Origin: JBQTKD01 sp052389435
GTDB taxonomy: Bacteria; Actinomycetota; Actinomycetes; Sporichthyales; Sporichthyaceae
DNA: 64,000 nt
Direction: 5' to 3'
NCBI GenBank assembly: GCA_052389435.1
Contig: JBQTIB010000023.1
Coordinates: forward strand, 1-64,000
In this document: positions 44,460 to 51,799 of the stretch, in pieces
Numbering within the stretch: the stretch's first letter is position 1
Layout: every line of letters begins with the position of its first letter
Program-made: the position numbers and the translations under genes
Notes under the pieces: generated by a model
Seen by the model: only the letters and a program-made list of their open reading frames with translations
What the model was told of the DNA's origin: nothing
The model's database searches: none

Positions 44460-44707
44460 CCGGCATCCTCCGCCAGCGCCGCATCCCGCCGTTCCGCCAG
44501 CAGTTCGCCGATCAGATCGAGTCCCGCGAGGTCCGCACGTACTCGCTGCAGCAACTGCTCTCGCGTGAGCAACGCGAGGCCCGCGGGGGTGTCCAGCAAC
44601 ACCAACTCCGACCCCGCGGCGAGCCCGGCACGCTCTCGCAACTCGGCCGGAATCACCAGCCGGCCGCGGTCGCCCACCGTTACACGGTACGTCCCACTCA
44701 TTGCCAT
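44456..44707 (-). CDS. vapB: AbrB/SpoVT-type antitoxin (VapB)
   Basis: 83 residues from ATG 44707 (a second ATG is at 44701). The N-terminal swapped-hairpin DNA-binding domain reads YRVTVGDRGRLVIPAELRER and AGLAAGSELVLLDTPAGLAL. The C-terminal helix LLQRVRADLAGLDLIGELLAERR would bind and block the toxin. It should also autoregulate the operon. Confidence 0.92.
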   Translation of the reverse strand: MAMSGTYRVTVGDRGRLVIPAELRERAGLAAGSELVLLDTPAGLALLTREQLLQRVRADLAGLDLIGELLAERRDAALAEDAG

Positions 44708-44825
44708 AGCGTACCACTGGCTAGCCACGTGTGGGATAGACGATGGCGGCACTACCGGCGAGCGACGGCCCAGCGGTGGCGGACCGGATTGCGAGGCGAA
44801 CCGCAGCACGGCAAATGACGCTCCG

Positions 44826-45965
44826 TCAGACTCGAGCCGCGTTCAGCCGAGCGGCCTGTCGCGTCAGGTGCTCCCGCTCCGGCAGGTTCGACGCCAGCGC
44901 CGCGGCCTCGGCGTACAGGCCGGCCGCGACGACGACGTCGCCCGCCCGCTCGTGCAGGTAGGCCGCGGCGGCGGTGTGGCGGGGCACCGACGGGTCCACC
45001 TCCGCCAGCGCCGCGAGCCCCGCGTGCGGCCCGTCCGCCTCGCCGAGCGCGACGGCCCGGTTGAGCCGAACCACCGGAGAGTCCGAAAGCGCCAAGAGTT
45101 CGTCGTACCACTCGACGATCTGCACCCAGTCCGTCTCGTCGGCACAGGCGGCGTCGGCGTGCAGCGCCGCGATGGCCGCCTGGGCCTGGAACTCGCCCAG
45201 CCGGTCGCGCGCGAGTGCCGCCTGCAGAATCTCGACGCCCTCGGCGATCAGGGCCGTGTCCCACAGCGAGCGGTCCTGGGCGGCGAGTGGCACGAGGCTG
45301 CCCTCGGCCCACCGGGCCGGACGTCGGGCGTGGTGCAGCAGCATCAACGCCAGCAGGCCGGCGACCTCGGGATGGTCGACGACGGCGCCGAGCTGCCGCG
45401 TCAGGCGGATCGCCTCGGCGGCGAGGTCGACGTCTCCGGAGTAGCCCTCGTTGAACACGAGGTAGAGCACGCGCACCACGGTCCCGACGTCGCCCGGCGA
45501 GTCGAACCGGACGTCCGAGACCGTCTTCTTGGCCCGACTGATCCGCTGCGCCATGGTGGCCTCGGGAACGAGGTACGCCGCCGCGATCTGACGTGTCGTC
45601 AGCCCGCCGACCGCGCGCAGCGTCAACGCCACCGCCGAAGCCGGCGTCAGCAACGGGTGCGCGCACAGGAAGTAGAGCTCGAGGGTGTCGTCCGCCCCCG
45701 AGACCGGCCCGGGCACGGGCTCCTCCTCGACGACCTCCTCACGCCGCCGCCGCGCGGTGTCCGAACGGACGGCGTCGAGGAACCGGCGCCAGGCCACCGA
45801 GACCAGCCACGCCTTCGGGTCGCGCGGCGGATCCGCGGGCCAGGCCCGAAGCGCCTCCAGGAGGGCGTCCTGCACCGCGTCCTCGGCCGCTGCGAAGTCT
45901 GCTCCGCGGCGGACGAGGATCGCGATGGTCGCGGGCGCGAGGGTCCGCAGGGCAATCTCGTCCAC
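44826..45965 (-). CDS. ECF sigma factor, ECF42-type with C-terminal extension
   Basis: 379 residues. Sigma region 2 includes AEDAVQDALLEALRAWPADP and PKAWLVSVAWRRFLDAVRSD; region 4 includes GLTTRQIAAAYLVPEATMAQRISRAKKTV. It is followed by a long helical C-terminal extension (about 190-379, with DUF6596 and TPR-like repeats) found in ECF42. There is no anti-sigma gene. Instead a DGPF/YCII protein lies 6 bp upstream on the same strand, the conserved ECF42 partner. The start is GTG 45965. The target promoter is unknown. Confidence 0.9.
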   Translation of the reverse strand: MDEIALRTLAPATIAILVRRGADFAAAEDAVQDALLEALRAWPADPPRDPKAWLVSVAWRRFLDAVRSDTARRRREEVVEEEPVPGPVSGADDTLELYFLCAHPLLTPASAVALTLRAVGGLTTRQIAAAYLVPEATMAQRISRAKKTVSDVRFDSPGDVGTVVRVLYLVFNEGYSGDVDLAAEAIRLTRQLGAVVDHPEVAGLLALMLLHHARRPARWAEGSLVPLAAQDRSLWDTALIAEGVEILQAALARDRLGEFQAQAAIAALHADAACADETDWVQIVEWYDELLALSDSPVVRLNRAVALGEADGPHAGLAALAEVDPSVPRHTAAAAYLHERAGDVVVAAGLYAEAAALASNLPEREHLTRQAARLNAARV

Positions 45966-45971
45966 GCGCGG

Positions 45972-46379
45972 CTAGTCCGCGGTCGCGCAGTGCACGCCGT
46001 AGAAGGGGCGCAGTTCGAGCCACTCGTGGATCGGCTTGCCGCCCGCCCCCGGGGCCGCGGACAGTTCGCCGGCGAGTTCGAGCGCTCGCTCGTAGCTCTC
46101 GACGTCGACGATCATCCAGCCCGCGATGAGGTCCTTGGTCTCGGCGAACGGGCCGTCGACGACCGGCGGCCTTCCCTCCCCGTCGTAGCGGACCCAGGTC
46201 CCCGTCGGAGCGAGCGCCTGCCCGTCGACGAACTCGCCGGTGCCCTCGAGCCGGGCGGCGAAGTCGTTCATGTACTGGATGTGCGCGGTCACCTCGTCGG
46301 GCGTCCACTCGCTCATCGGCACGTCGTTCTCCGGTGCCGGTGCGCCGCGGTAGTGCTTGAGCATCAGGTACTTGGCCAT
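45972..46379 (-). CDS. YCII/DGPF-domain protein, ECF42 partner
   Basis: 135 residues. It opens MAKYLMLKHYRG and contains the DGPF motif (VVDGPFAETKDLIAGWMIVD), with GTWVRYDGEG and a C-terminal HEWLELRPFYG. YCII-like proteins are small ferredoxin-fold domains; DGPF proteins are typically encoded next to ECF42 sigma factors and are thought to be targets or partners. ATG 46379 has GGGGAGAA upstream. Confidence 0.9.
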   Translation of the reverse strand: MAKYLMLKHYRGAPAPENDVPMSEWTPDEVTAHIQYMNDFAARLEGTGEFVDGQALAPTGTWVRYDGEGRPPVVDGPFAETKDLIAGWMIVDVESYERALELAGELSAAPGAGGKPIHEWLELRPFYGVHCATAD

Positions 46380-46480
46380 CGTGGTGTTCTCCCCTGAACC
46401 GGTGCGGCCATTCTGGCCGCGCTACGCACAGGGGACGGAGCCGCCTGCCGATTCTCGACATCGGCGGGCGAAAGAATTTT

Positions 46481-46681
46481 TCAGCGGACCGCGCGGTCCA
46501 CGCGAAGCTCCCGTTCCAGGGCGGCCCGCGCCTGGTTGCCGCACACCTCGAGCACGGCGACGCGGGAGGCGCTCAGGCCCAGCCGCTCGGCGATCTGCTC
46601 GGTGCCGCAGCCCACACGCCGCAACTCCTCGACGCGTTCCAGCGCCAGCCACCAGCTCTCGGGCATCGACACCATGCCCAA
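46481..46681 (-). CDS. Small putative helix-turn-helix protein
   Basis: 66 residues from ATG 46681 (ATG 46675 and 46666 also in frame). The stretch MPESWWLALERVEELRRVGC followed by GTEQIAERLGLSASRVAVLE looks like a compact helix-turn-helix. It ends with a basic helix. Divergent from the molybdopterin oxidoreductase and close to the operator at 46725, it could bind there, but the HxlR gene downstream is also a candidate. The existence of the gene is moderately supported by codon bias. Confidence 0.55.
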   Translation of the reverse strand: MGMVSMPESWWLALERVEELRRVGCGTEQIAERLGLSASRVAVLEVCGNQARAALERELRVDRAVR

Positions 46682-46724
46682 AGTCTACCATTTCACTTAT
46701 ATTTCGGAGATGTGCCCAACCAGT

Positions 46725-46743
46725 GACTTCCAATTTCGAAGTC
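46725..46743. promoter_or_regulatory. Operator in the molybdopterin oxidoreductase promoter
   Basis: GACTTC (46725-46730), 7-bp spacer, GAAGTC (46738-46743), 14 bp before the ATG at 46758 and beside an AT-rich stretch (TTCACTTATATTTC at 46691-46704) that probably contains the promoter. Confidence 0.5.
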
Positions 46744-46757
46744 GTTACGGTCGGGGC

Positions 46758-49025
46758 ATGACTCAGCCCGTCGCGCTCACGCAATGGCTCCCCACCGCCT
46801 GCATCCTCTGCGAGTGCAACTGCGGCATCGAGGTGGCTCTCGACGGGCGAACGCTGGCCAAAATCCGCGGCGACAAGGCCCACCCGTCCTCGCAGGGCTA
46901 CACCTGCGAGAAGCCCCTGCGCCTGGACCGGTATCAGAACGGCCCGCACCGCCTGGACTCCCCGATGCGCCGGCGTGGCGACGGCACCTTCGAGGCCGTC
47001 GGCTGGGACACGGCCATCGCCGAGATCGCGCAGCGGCTGGGCGCGGTGCGCGACGAGCACGGCGGCGAGAGCGTCTTCTTCTACGGCGGCGGTGGCCAGG
47101 GCAACCACCTCGGCGGTTTCTTCATGCGTGCCGCGATGACGGCGCTGGGCGCGAAGTTCCGCTCCAACGCGCTGGCACAGGAGAAGACCGGGGAGTTCTG
47201 GGTCGACGCCCACCTCTACGGCGGCCACACCCGCGGGGACTTCGACCACGCCGAGGTGTCGGTGTTCCTCGGCAAGAACCCCTGGATGTCGCACGGCCTG
47301 CCCCGCGCCCGCCCGGCGCTCCGCGAGATCTCCCGGGACCCGAATCGCTCGATGATCGTCATCGATCCCCGCCGCACCGAGACCGCGGCGCTGGCGGACC
47401 ACCACCTGGCGCTGCGCCCGGGCACGGACGCCTGGTGCCTCGCCGCGCTCGCCGCGGTCCTGGTGCAGGAGGACCTGCTCGCGCACGATTTCCTGGCCGA
47501 GCGGACCAACGGCGCGACGGAGATTCTCGAAGTTCTGCGGGGCGTTCCCGTCGACGACTACGCCGCGGTCTGCCGCCTCTCCCCCGACGCGGTGCGCGCC
47601 GCGGCCCGGCGCATCGGGGCGGCGAGCAGCGTCTCGATCTTCGAGGACCTCGGGTCGCAGCAGGCCCCGCACAGCACGCTGTCCTCGTACCTGAACAAGC
47701 TGATCTGGCTGCTGGTGGGCAGTTTCGGCAAGCCGGGCGGGATGGCGATCCACACCGATCTGGTGCCGCTGACCCGAGCCGACCTGCACCCGGACAAGGT
47801 CAGCCCCGTCCTCGGCGCGCCCGTGATCGCCGGGTTGATCCCGGCGAACGTCGTGGCCGAGGAGATCCTCACCGACCATCCCGCCCGCTACCGCGCGATG
47901 GTCGTCCAGAGCGCCAACCCCGCGCACTCGGTGGCGGACAGCGCGACCTTCCGCGCCGCCCTCGACGCGCTCGACTTCGTCGTGACGGTCGACGTCGCCA
48001 TGACCGAAACCGGGCGGCTGTCGGACTACGTGCTGCCGGCCTCCAGCCAGTTCGAGAAGCCCGAGTGCACCTGGTTCAACTTCGAGTTTCCGCACAACGG
48101 CTTCCATCTGCGCACGCCGATCGTCGAGCCGCTGCCCGGAACCCTGAGCGAGGCGGAGATCTGGAGCCGGGTGCTCGACGCGCTCGGCTCGCTCGACGGC
48201 GTCGACCTCGATGGACTCGCGAACGCGGCGCGGGCCGGCCGGGCCGAGTTCGGCGAGGCGTTCGCGGCGGCCGCGCAGGCGGATCCGCGCGTCGCGGCGT
48301 TCGCGCCGATCGTGCTGTACCGCACGCTGGGCGCCGCTCTGCCCGACGGCATGGCGCCGGCGGCCGCGCTCTGGACCGTGGCCGGGCGCGCCGCGGCCAC
48401 CTACCCGGACGCGGTGCGCCGCGCCGGGCACGGCACCGCCACCGGTTCGACGGCAGAACTCGCGGCCGCGCTGTTCGACGACATGGTCTTCGGCGACCGC
48501 GGCATCGTGTTCAGCGAGGACGAGCACGAGGACGTCTGGTCCCGCGTGGGCACGCCCGACGGGCGGATCAACCTGGTGATCCCGGAACTGCTCCTCGAAC
48601 TGGGAACGCTGGCCACCGGCCCGAGCGTCGACGCCGAGTTCCCCCTGGTGCTGGCCGCGGGCGAACGTCGCGCCTTCACCGCCAACACGATTTTCCGCGA
48701 CCCGTCGTGGCGGCGTCGCGACGTCAACGGCGGCCTGCGGATCTCTCCCGCGGACGCGGCGGCGGCCGGCGTGGCCCACGGCGAATTGGCCACGCTGACC
48801 ACCAGGGCCGGCAGGGCCACCGTCACGATCGACGTCGACGACTCCATGCCCGAGGGCGCCATCGCGTTGCCCAACGGATTGGGGCTGGACGAGCCGGGCG
48901 CGGACGGCGCGACGGTCCGCACCGGCGCGGCGCCGAACGACCTCACCAGCGCCGCGGACCGCGACCCGATCGCCGGGACGCCCTGGCACAAGCACGTGCC
49001 CGCCCGCCTGGAGCCCCTCCGCTGA
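46758..49025 (+). CDS. Molybdopterin oxidoreductase with [4Fe-4S] cluster
   Basis: 755 residues. The N-terminal cluster motif CxxCxxxC is C15, C18, C22 with C50 (GYTCEKP). Molybdopterin-binding blocks include ESVFFYGGGGQGNHLGGFF, VSVFLGKNPWMSHGLP, MIVIDPRRTETA, and a C-terminal dinucleotide-binding domain with VLAAGERRAFTANTIFRDP, GELATLTTRAGRATVTI and ALPNGLGLDEPG. There is no Tat signal, so the enzyme is cytosolic. It belongs to the broad formate dehydrogenase/nitrate reductase superfamily; the substrate is unknown. An HxlR regulator follows. Confidence 0.9.
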   Translation: MTQPVALTQWLPTACILCECNCGIEVALDGRTLAKIRGDKAHPSSQGYTCEKPLRLDRYQNGPHRLDSPMRRRGDGTFEAVGWDTAIAEIAQRLGAVRDEHGGESVFFYGGGGQGNHLGGFFMRAAMTALGAKFRSNALAQEKTGEFWVDAHLYGGHTRGDFDHAEVSVFLGKNPWMSHGLPRARPALREISRDPNRSMIVIDPRRTETAALADHHLALRPGTDAWCLAALAAVLVQEDLLAHDFLAERTNGATEILEVLRGVPVDDYAAVCRLSPDAVRAAARRIGAASSVSIFEDLGSQQAPHSTLSSYLNKLIWLLVGSFGKPGGMAIHTDLVPLTRADLHPDKVSPVLGAPVIAGLIPANVVAEEILTDHPARYRAMVVQSANPAHSVADSATFRAALDALDFVVTVDVAMTETGRLSDYVLPASSQFEKPECTWFNFEFPHNGFHLRTPIVEPLPGTLSEAEIWSRVLDALGSLDGVDLDGLANAARAGRAEFGEAFAAAAQADPRVAAFAPIVLYRTLGAALPDGMAPAAALWTVAGRAAATYPDAVRRAGHGTATGSTAELAAALFDDMVFGDRGIVFSEDEHEDVWSRVGTPDGRINLVIPELLLELGTLATGPSVDAEFPLVLAAGERRAFTANTIFRDPSWRRRDVNGGLRISPADAAAAGVAHGELATLTTRAGRATVTIDVDDSMPEGAIALPNGLGLDEPGADGATVRTGAAPNDLTSAADRDPIAGTPWHKHVPARLEPLR

Positions 49026-49059
49026 CGATCCGTCAGACCTGTTGCCGAAAGAGGTGAAC

Positions 49060-49563
49060 GTGCGTCGAGCGACCGACCGCAGCTGTCCCATCGCCCGGAC
49101 CCTGGGGTCCGTCGGCGAGTACTGGACCCTGCTCGTGGTCAGGGACCTGTGGTTCTACGGGCCGCAGCGGTTCGAGGACCTGCGGCAGGGACTGGACGTC
49201 TCGAGCAACACCCTGACCAACCGCCTGGGCCGCCTGACCGAGTACGGCATCGTCGCCCGCGAGGCCTACCAGTCCAATCCGGAGCGCTTCGAGTACCGCC
49301 TCACCGAGCGGGGCGCCGAACTCGTCCCGGCGCTCACGGTCCTGGCCGCGTGGGGGAACCGCCATCTCCCCGCGGAAGGCGGTCTTCCCGTCGTGCTGCG
49401 CCATCGCGATTCCCGCCACCAGGTCCGGCCCCGAGTCGTGTGCGAGAGGTGGGGCGAACCGGTGAGCCGGCAGGACCTGCACCTGGAACACGGCCCCGGC
49501 GCGGTGTCGGACGCGCGCCCCTACGCCAATTCCCCAGGGCGTCCGCCGAAGGGTGACCTATAG
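49060..49563 (+). CDS. HxlR-family regulator
   Basis: 167 residues from GTG 49060, selected because GAGG lies 5 nt upstream; TTG 49042 and GTG 49054 are in frame. It opens with CPIARTLGSVGEYWTLLVVR (Cys at the usual sensing position), then DLWFYGPQRFEDLRQGLDV, SSNTLTNRLGRLTEYGIVAR and the wing EYRLTERGAEL. The C-terminal tail of about 60 residues is longer than usual. It lies 34 bp after the molybdopterin enzyme in the same direction and probably controls it. Confidence 0.88.
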   Translation: MRRATDRSCPIARTLGSVGEYWTLLVVRDLWFYGPQRFEDLRQGLDVSSNTLTNRLGRLTEYGIVAREAYQSNPERFEYRLTERGAELVPALTVLAAWGNRHLPAEGGLPVVLRHRDSRHQVRPRVVCERWGEPVSRQDLHLEHGPGAVSDARPYANSPGRPPKGDL

Positions 49564-49648
49564 CGCTCGCTTCGGCGGACGCCTGCTCCCATCGCGCCAA
49601 CACTGGACCTGGCCGACGTCGCGGGCGATCCGGTGGCACCGTGGAGGG

Positions 49649-50155
49649 ATGACGACCTCTTCCTCCACCGCCCCCGCCCGCGGGCGCGCCCTCGCTCCGG
49701 CCGCGTTGATCGTTTCCCTGCTGCTGGTCGCGGCCGCCGCCGGGCTCGGCATCTGGGCGAACAGCGGCGCCATCGACGGGTGGTACGCCGCGGCCGACAA
49801 GCCCGCCGGCACCCCGCCGGGCTGGGTGTTCGGCCCGGTGTGGACCGCGCTCTACACCGCGATGGCCGTCGCCGCGTGGTTGGTGTGGCGCACGCCCGCC
49901 GGACCGGACCGCTCCCGGGGTCTGCAGTGGTACGCGGTGCAGTTGGCGGTCAACGCCGCCTGGTCGCCGGTGTTCTTCGGCGCCGAAGCACTCTGGGCCG
50001 GCGTCGGGGTCATCCTCGCCTTGGACGTCGCGGTCCTCTCGACGATCCTCGCCTTCCGCCGGGTCCACGCCGTGGCCTGGACGCTGCTCGTGCCGTATCT
50101 GGCCTGGGTGTCCTACGCGACCTACCTGTCGATCGGCATCGCGGCGGCGAACTGA
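49649..50155 (+). CDS. TspO/MBR family membrane protein
   Basis: 168 residues with five membrane spans. Signature blocks are PAGTPPGWVFGPVWTALYTA, AAWLVWRTP, VNAAWSPVFFGAEALWAG and PYLAWVSYATYLSIGIAAA. TspO proteins bind porphyrins and act in stress signalling. ATG 49649 has GGAGGG 3 nt upstream. It is a single gene converging on the ABC-F gene. Confidence 0.93.
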   Translation: MTTSSSTAPARGRALAPAALIVSLLLVAAAAGLGIWANSGAIDGWYAAADKPAGTPPGWVFGPVWTALYTAMAVAAWLVWRTPAGPDRSRGLQWYAVQLAVNAAWSPVFFGAEALWAGVGVILALDVAVLSTILAFRRVHAVAWTLLVPYLAWVSYATYLSIGIAAAN

Positions 50156-50179
50156 GCGAGCGCTCCTCTGGCGGGAGGC

Positions 50180-51799
50180 CTACCGTGCGCGTTCGACTCG
50201 CGTTTCGTCCCAGACCGGTTCGGGAGTCTCCCGGACGTGCCCGTCGGAGCCGAAGACCAGGTATCGGTCGAAGGTTTTGGCGAACCAGCGGTCGTGGGTG
50301 ACCGTCAGGGTCGTGCCGTCGAACAGTCCGAGCGCGTGTTGGAGCGCCTCGGCGGAGGCGAGGTCGAGGTTGTCCGTCGGTTCGTCGAGCAGCAGGGCGG
50401 TGGCGCCGCCGAGTTCGAGCAGCAGGATCTGGAACCGGGCCTGCTGGCCGCCGGAGAGCCGATCGAAGGTCTGGTCTGCCGCGCCGTCGAGTTCGTAGCG
50501 ACGCAGCGAGCCCATCGCCTTGGCGAGGTCCTGCGCGTGGTCGGCCCACAGGATGTCGACCAGCGTGCGCCCGAGCAGTTCCGGATGCGCGTGGGTCTGC
50601 GCGAAGTGGCCCGCGAGCACGCGGGCACCGAGCTTCCACTCGCCCGTGTGCGCGACGTCCTCCCCGGCGAGCAGGCGCAGGAAGTGCGACTTGCCCGAGC
50701 CGTTGGAGCCGAGAACCGCGACGCGTTCGCCGTAGAAGACCTCGAGGTCGAACGGCTTCATCAGTCCGGTCAGTTCCAGGTTCTTGCACGTGATGGCCCG
50801 CATGCCGGTGCGCGAGCCGCCGAGGCGCATGGTGATCTTCTGCCGCTTCGGCGGCGCGGCGGGCGGACCTGCCTCGAGGAACTTCGCCAGGCGCGTCTGC
50901 GCGGCCGCGTACCGGGAGGCCATGTCCGGGCTGCGCTTGGCGATCTCGCGCAGTTCGACGACGAGCTTCTTGAGCTGGGCGTGCTTTTCCTCCCAGCGGC
51001 GCAGCATCTCCTCGAACCGCTCGAAGCGCTTGTCCCGCGCGTCGTAGAAGGTCGCAAACCCCCCGCCGTGCACCCAGGCGTCGCTGCCGCCGGCTCCGGG
51101 CTCGATGCTGACGATCGACTTCGCGGCGCTGGAGAGCAGTTCGCGGTCGTGGGAGACGAACAGCACCGTCTTCTGCGTCTCGGCCAGCCGTTCTTCGAGC
51201 CAGAGCTTGCCGGGGACGTCGAGGTAGTTGTCCGGTTCGTCGAGCAGCAGTACCTCGTCCGGGCCGCGCAGCAGGGACTCGAGGACGAGGCGCTTCTGCT
51301 CGCCGCCGGACAGCGTCTTCGCGATCCGCCACTGCGCCTTTTCGTACGGGACGCCGAGCGCGGCCATCGTGCACATGTCCCAGACGACCTCGGCCTCGTA
51401 CCCGTGGGCCTCCGACCAGTCGGACAGGGCCTGCGCGTAGGCCATCTGCGTCTTCTCGGAGTCGTCCTCGAGCATCGCCGCCTCCGCGGCGTCGACGCCC
51501 AGGGCCGCCTTCTTGATCCCCGGCCGGGCGACCGAGACCAGCAGGTCCCGCACCGTGCTCTCGTCGCGCACCGAGCCGACGAACTGCGGCATGACACCGA
51601 GCCCGCCGCTGATCGCGATCTGTCCGCCGTGCGGCTTGAGCTCGCCGGAGATCAGCCGCAGCAGAGTCGTCTTGCCCGCGCCGTTCGGGCCGACGAGCGC
51701 GGCGATGTTGCCGTCCCCGACCCGGAAGGAGATGTCGGCCAGCAGGATGCGGCCGTCGGGCAGGAAGTAGTCCACGTGCGAAACGTCGACGTGGCCCAC
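50180..51799 (-). CDS. ABC-F family ATPase
   Basis: 539 residues with two ABC ATPase domains and no membrane segment. Domain 1: Walker A VGPNGAGKTT (36-45), signature LSGGEQKR (163-170), Walker B LLLDEPDNYLD (185-195). Domain 2: LGSNGSGKSH, LSGGQQARF and LLLDEPTDNLD. The inter-domain linker (about 245-320) is helical and charged (RFERFEEMLRRWEEKHAQLK). ABC-F proteins act on the ribosome. GTG 51799 overlaps the last base of the upstream helicase stop, so the two are coupled. Confidence 0.92.
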   Translation of the reverse strand: MGHVDVSHVDYFLPDGRILLADISFRVGDGNIAALVGPNGAGKTTLLRLISGELKPHGGQIAISGGLGVMPQFVGSVRDESTVRDLLVSVARPGIKKAALGVDAAEAAMLEDDSEKTQMAYAQALSDWSEAHGYEAEVVWDMCTMAALGVPYEKAQWRIAKTLSGGEQKRLVLESLLRGPDEVLLLDEPDNYLDVPGKLWLEERLAETQKTVLFVSHDRELLSSAAKSIVSIEPGAGGSDAWVHGGGFATFYDARDKRFERFEEMLRRWEEKHAQLKKLVVELREIAKRSPDMASRYAAAQTRLAKFLEAGPPAAPPKRQKITMRLGGSRTGMRAITCKNLELTGLMKPFDLEVFYGERVAVLGSNGSGKSHFLRLLAGEDVAHTGEWKLGARVLAGHFAQTHAHPELLGRTLVDILWADHAQDLAKAMGSLRRYELDGAADQTFDRLSGGQQARFQILLLELGGATALLLDEPTDNLDLASAEALQHALGLFDGTTLTVTHDRWFAKTFDRYLVFGSDGHVRETPEPVWDETRVERAR

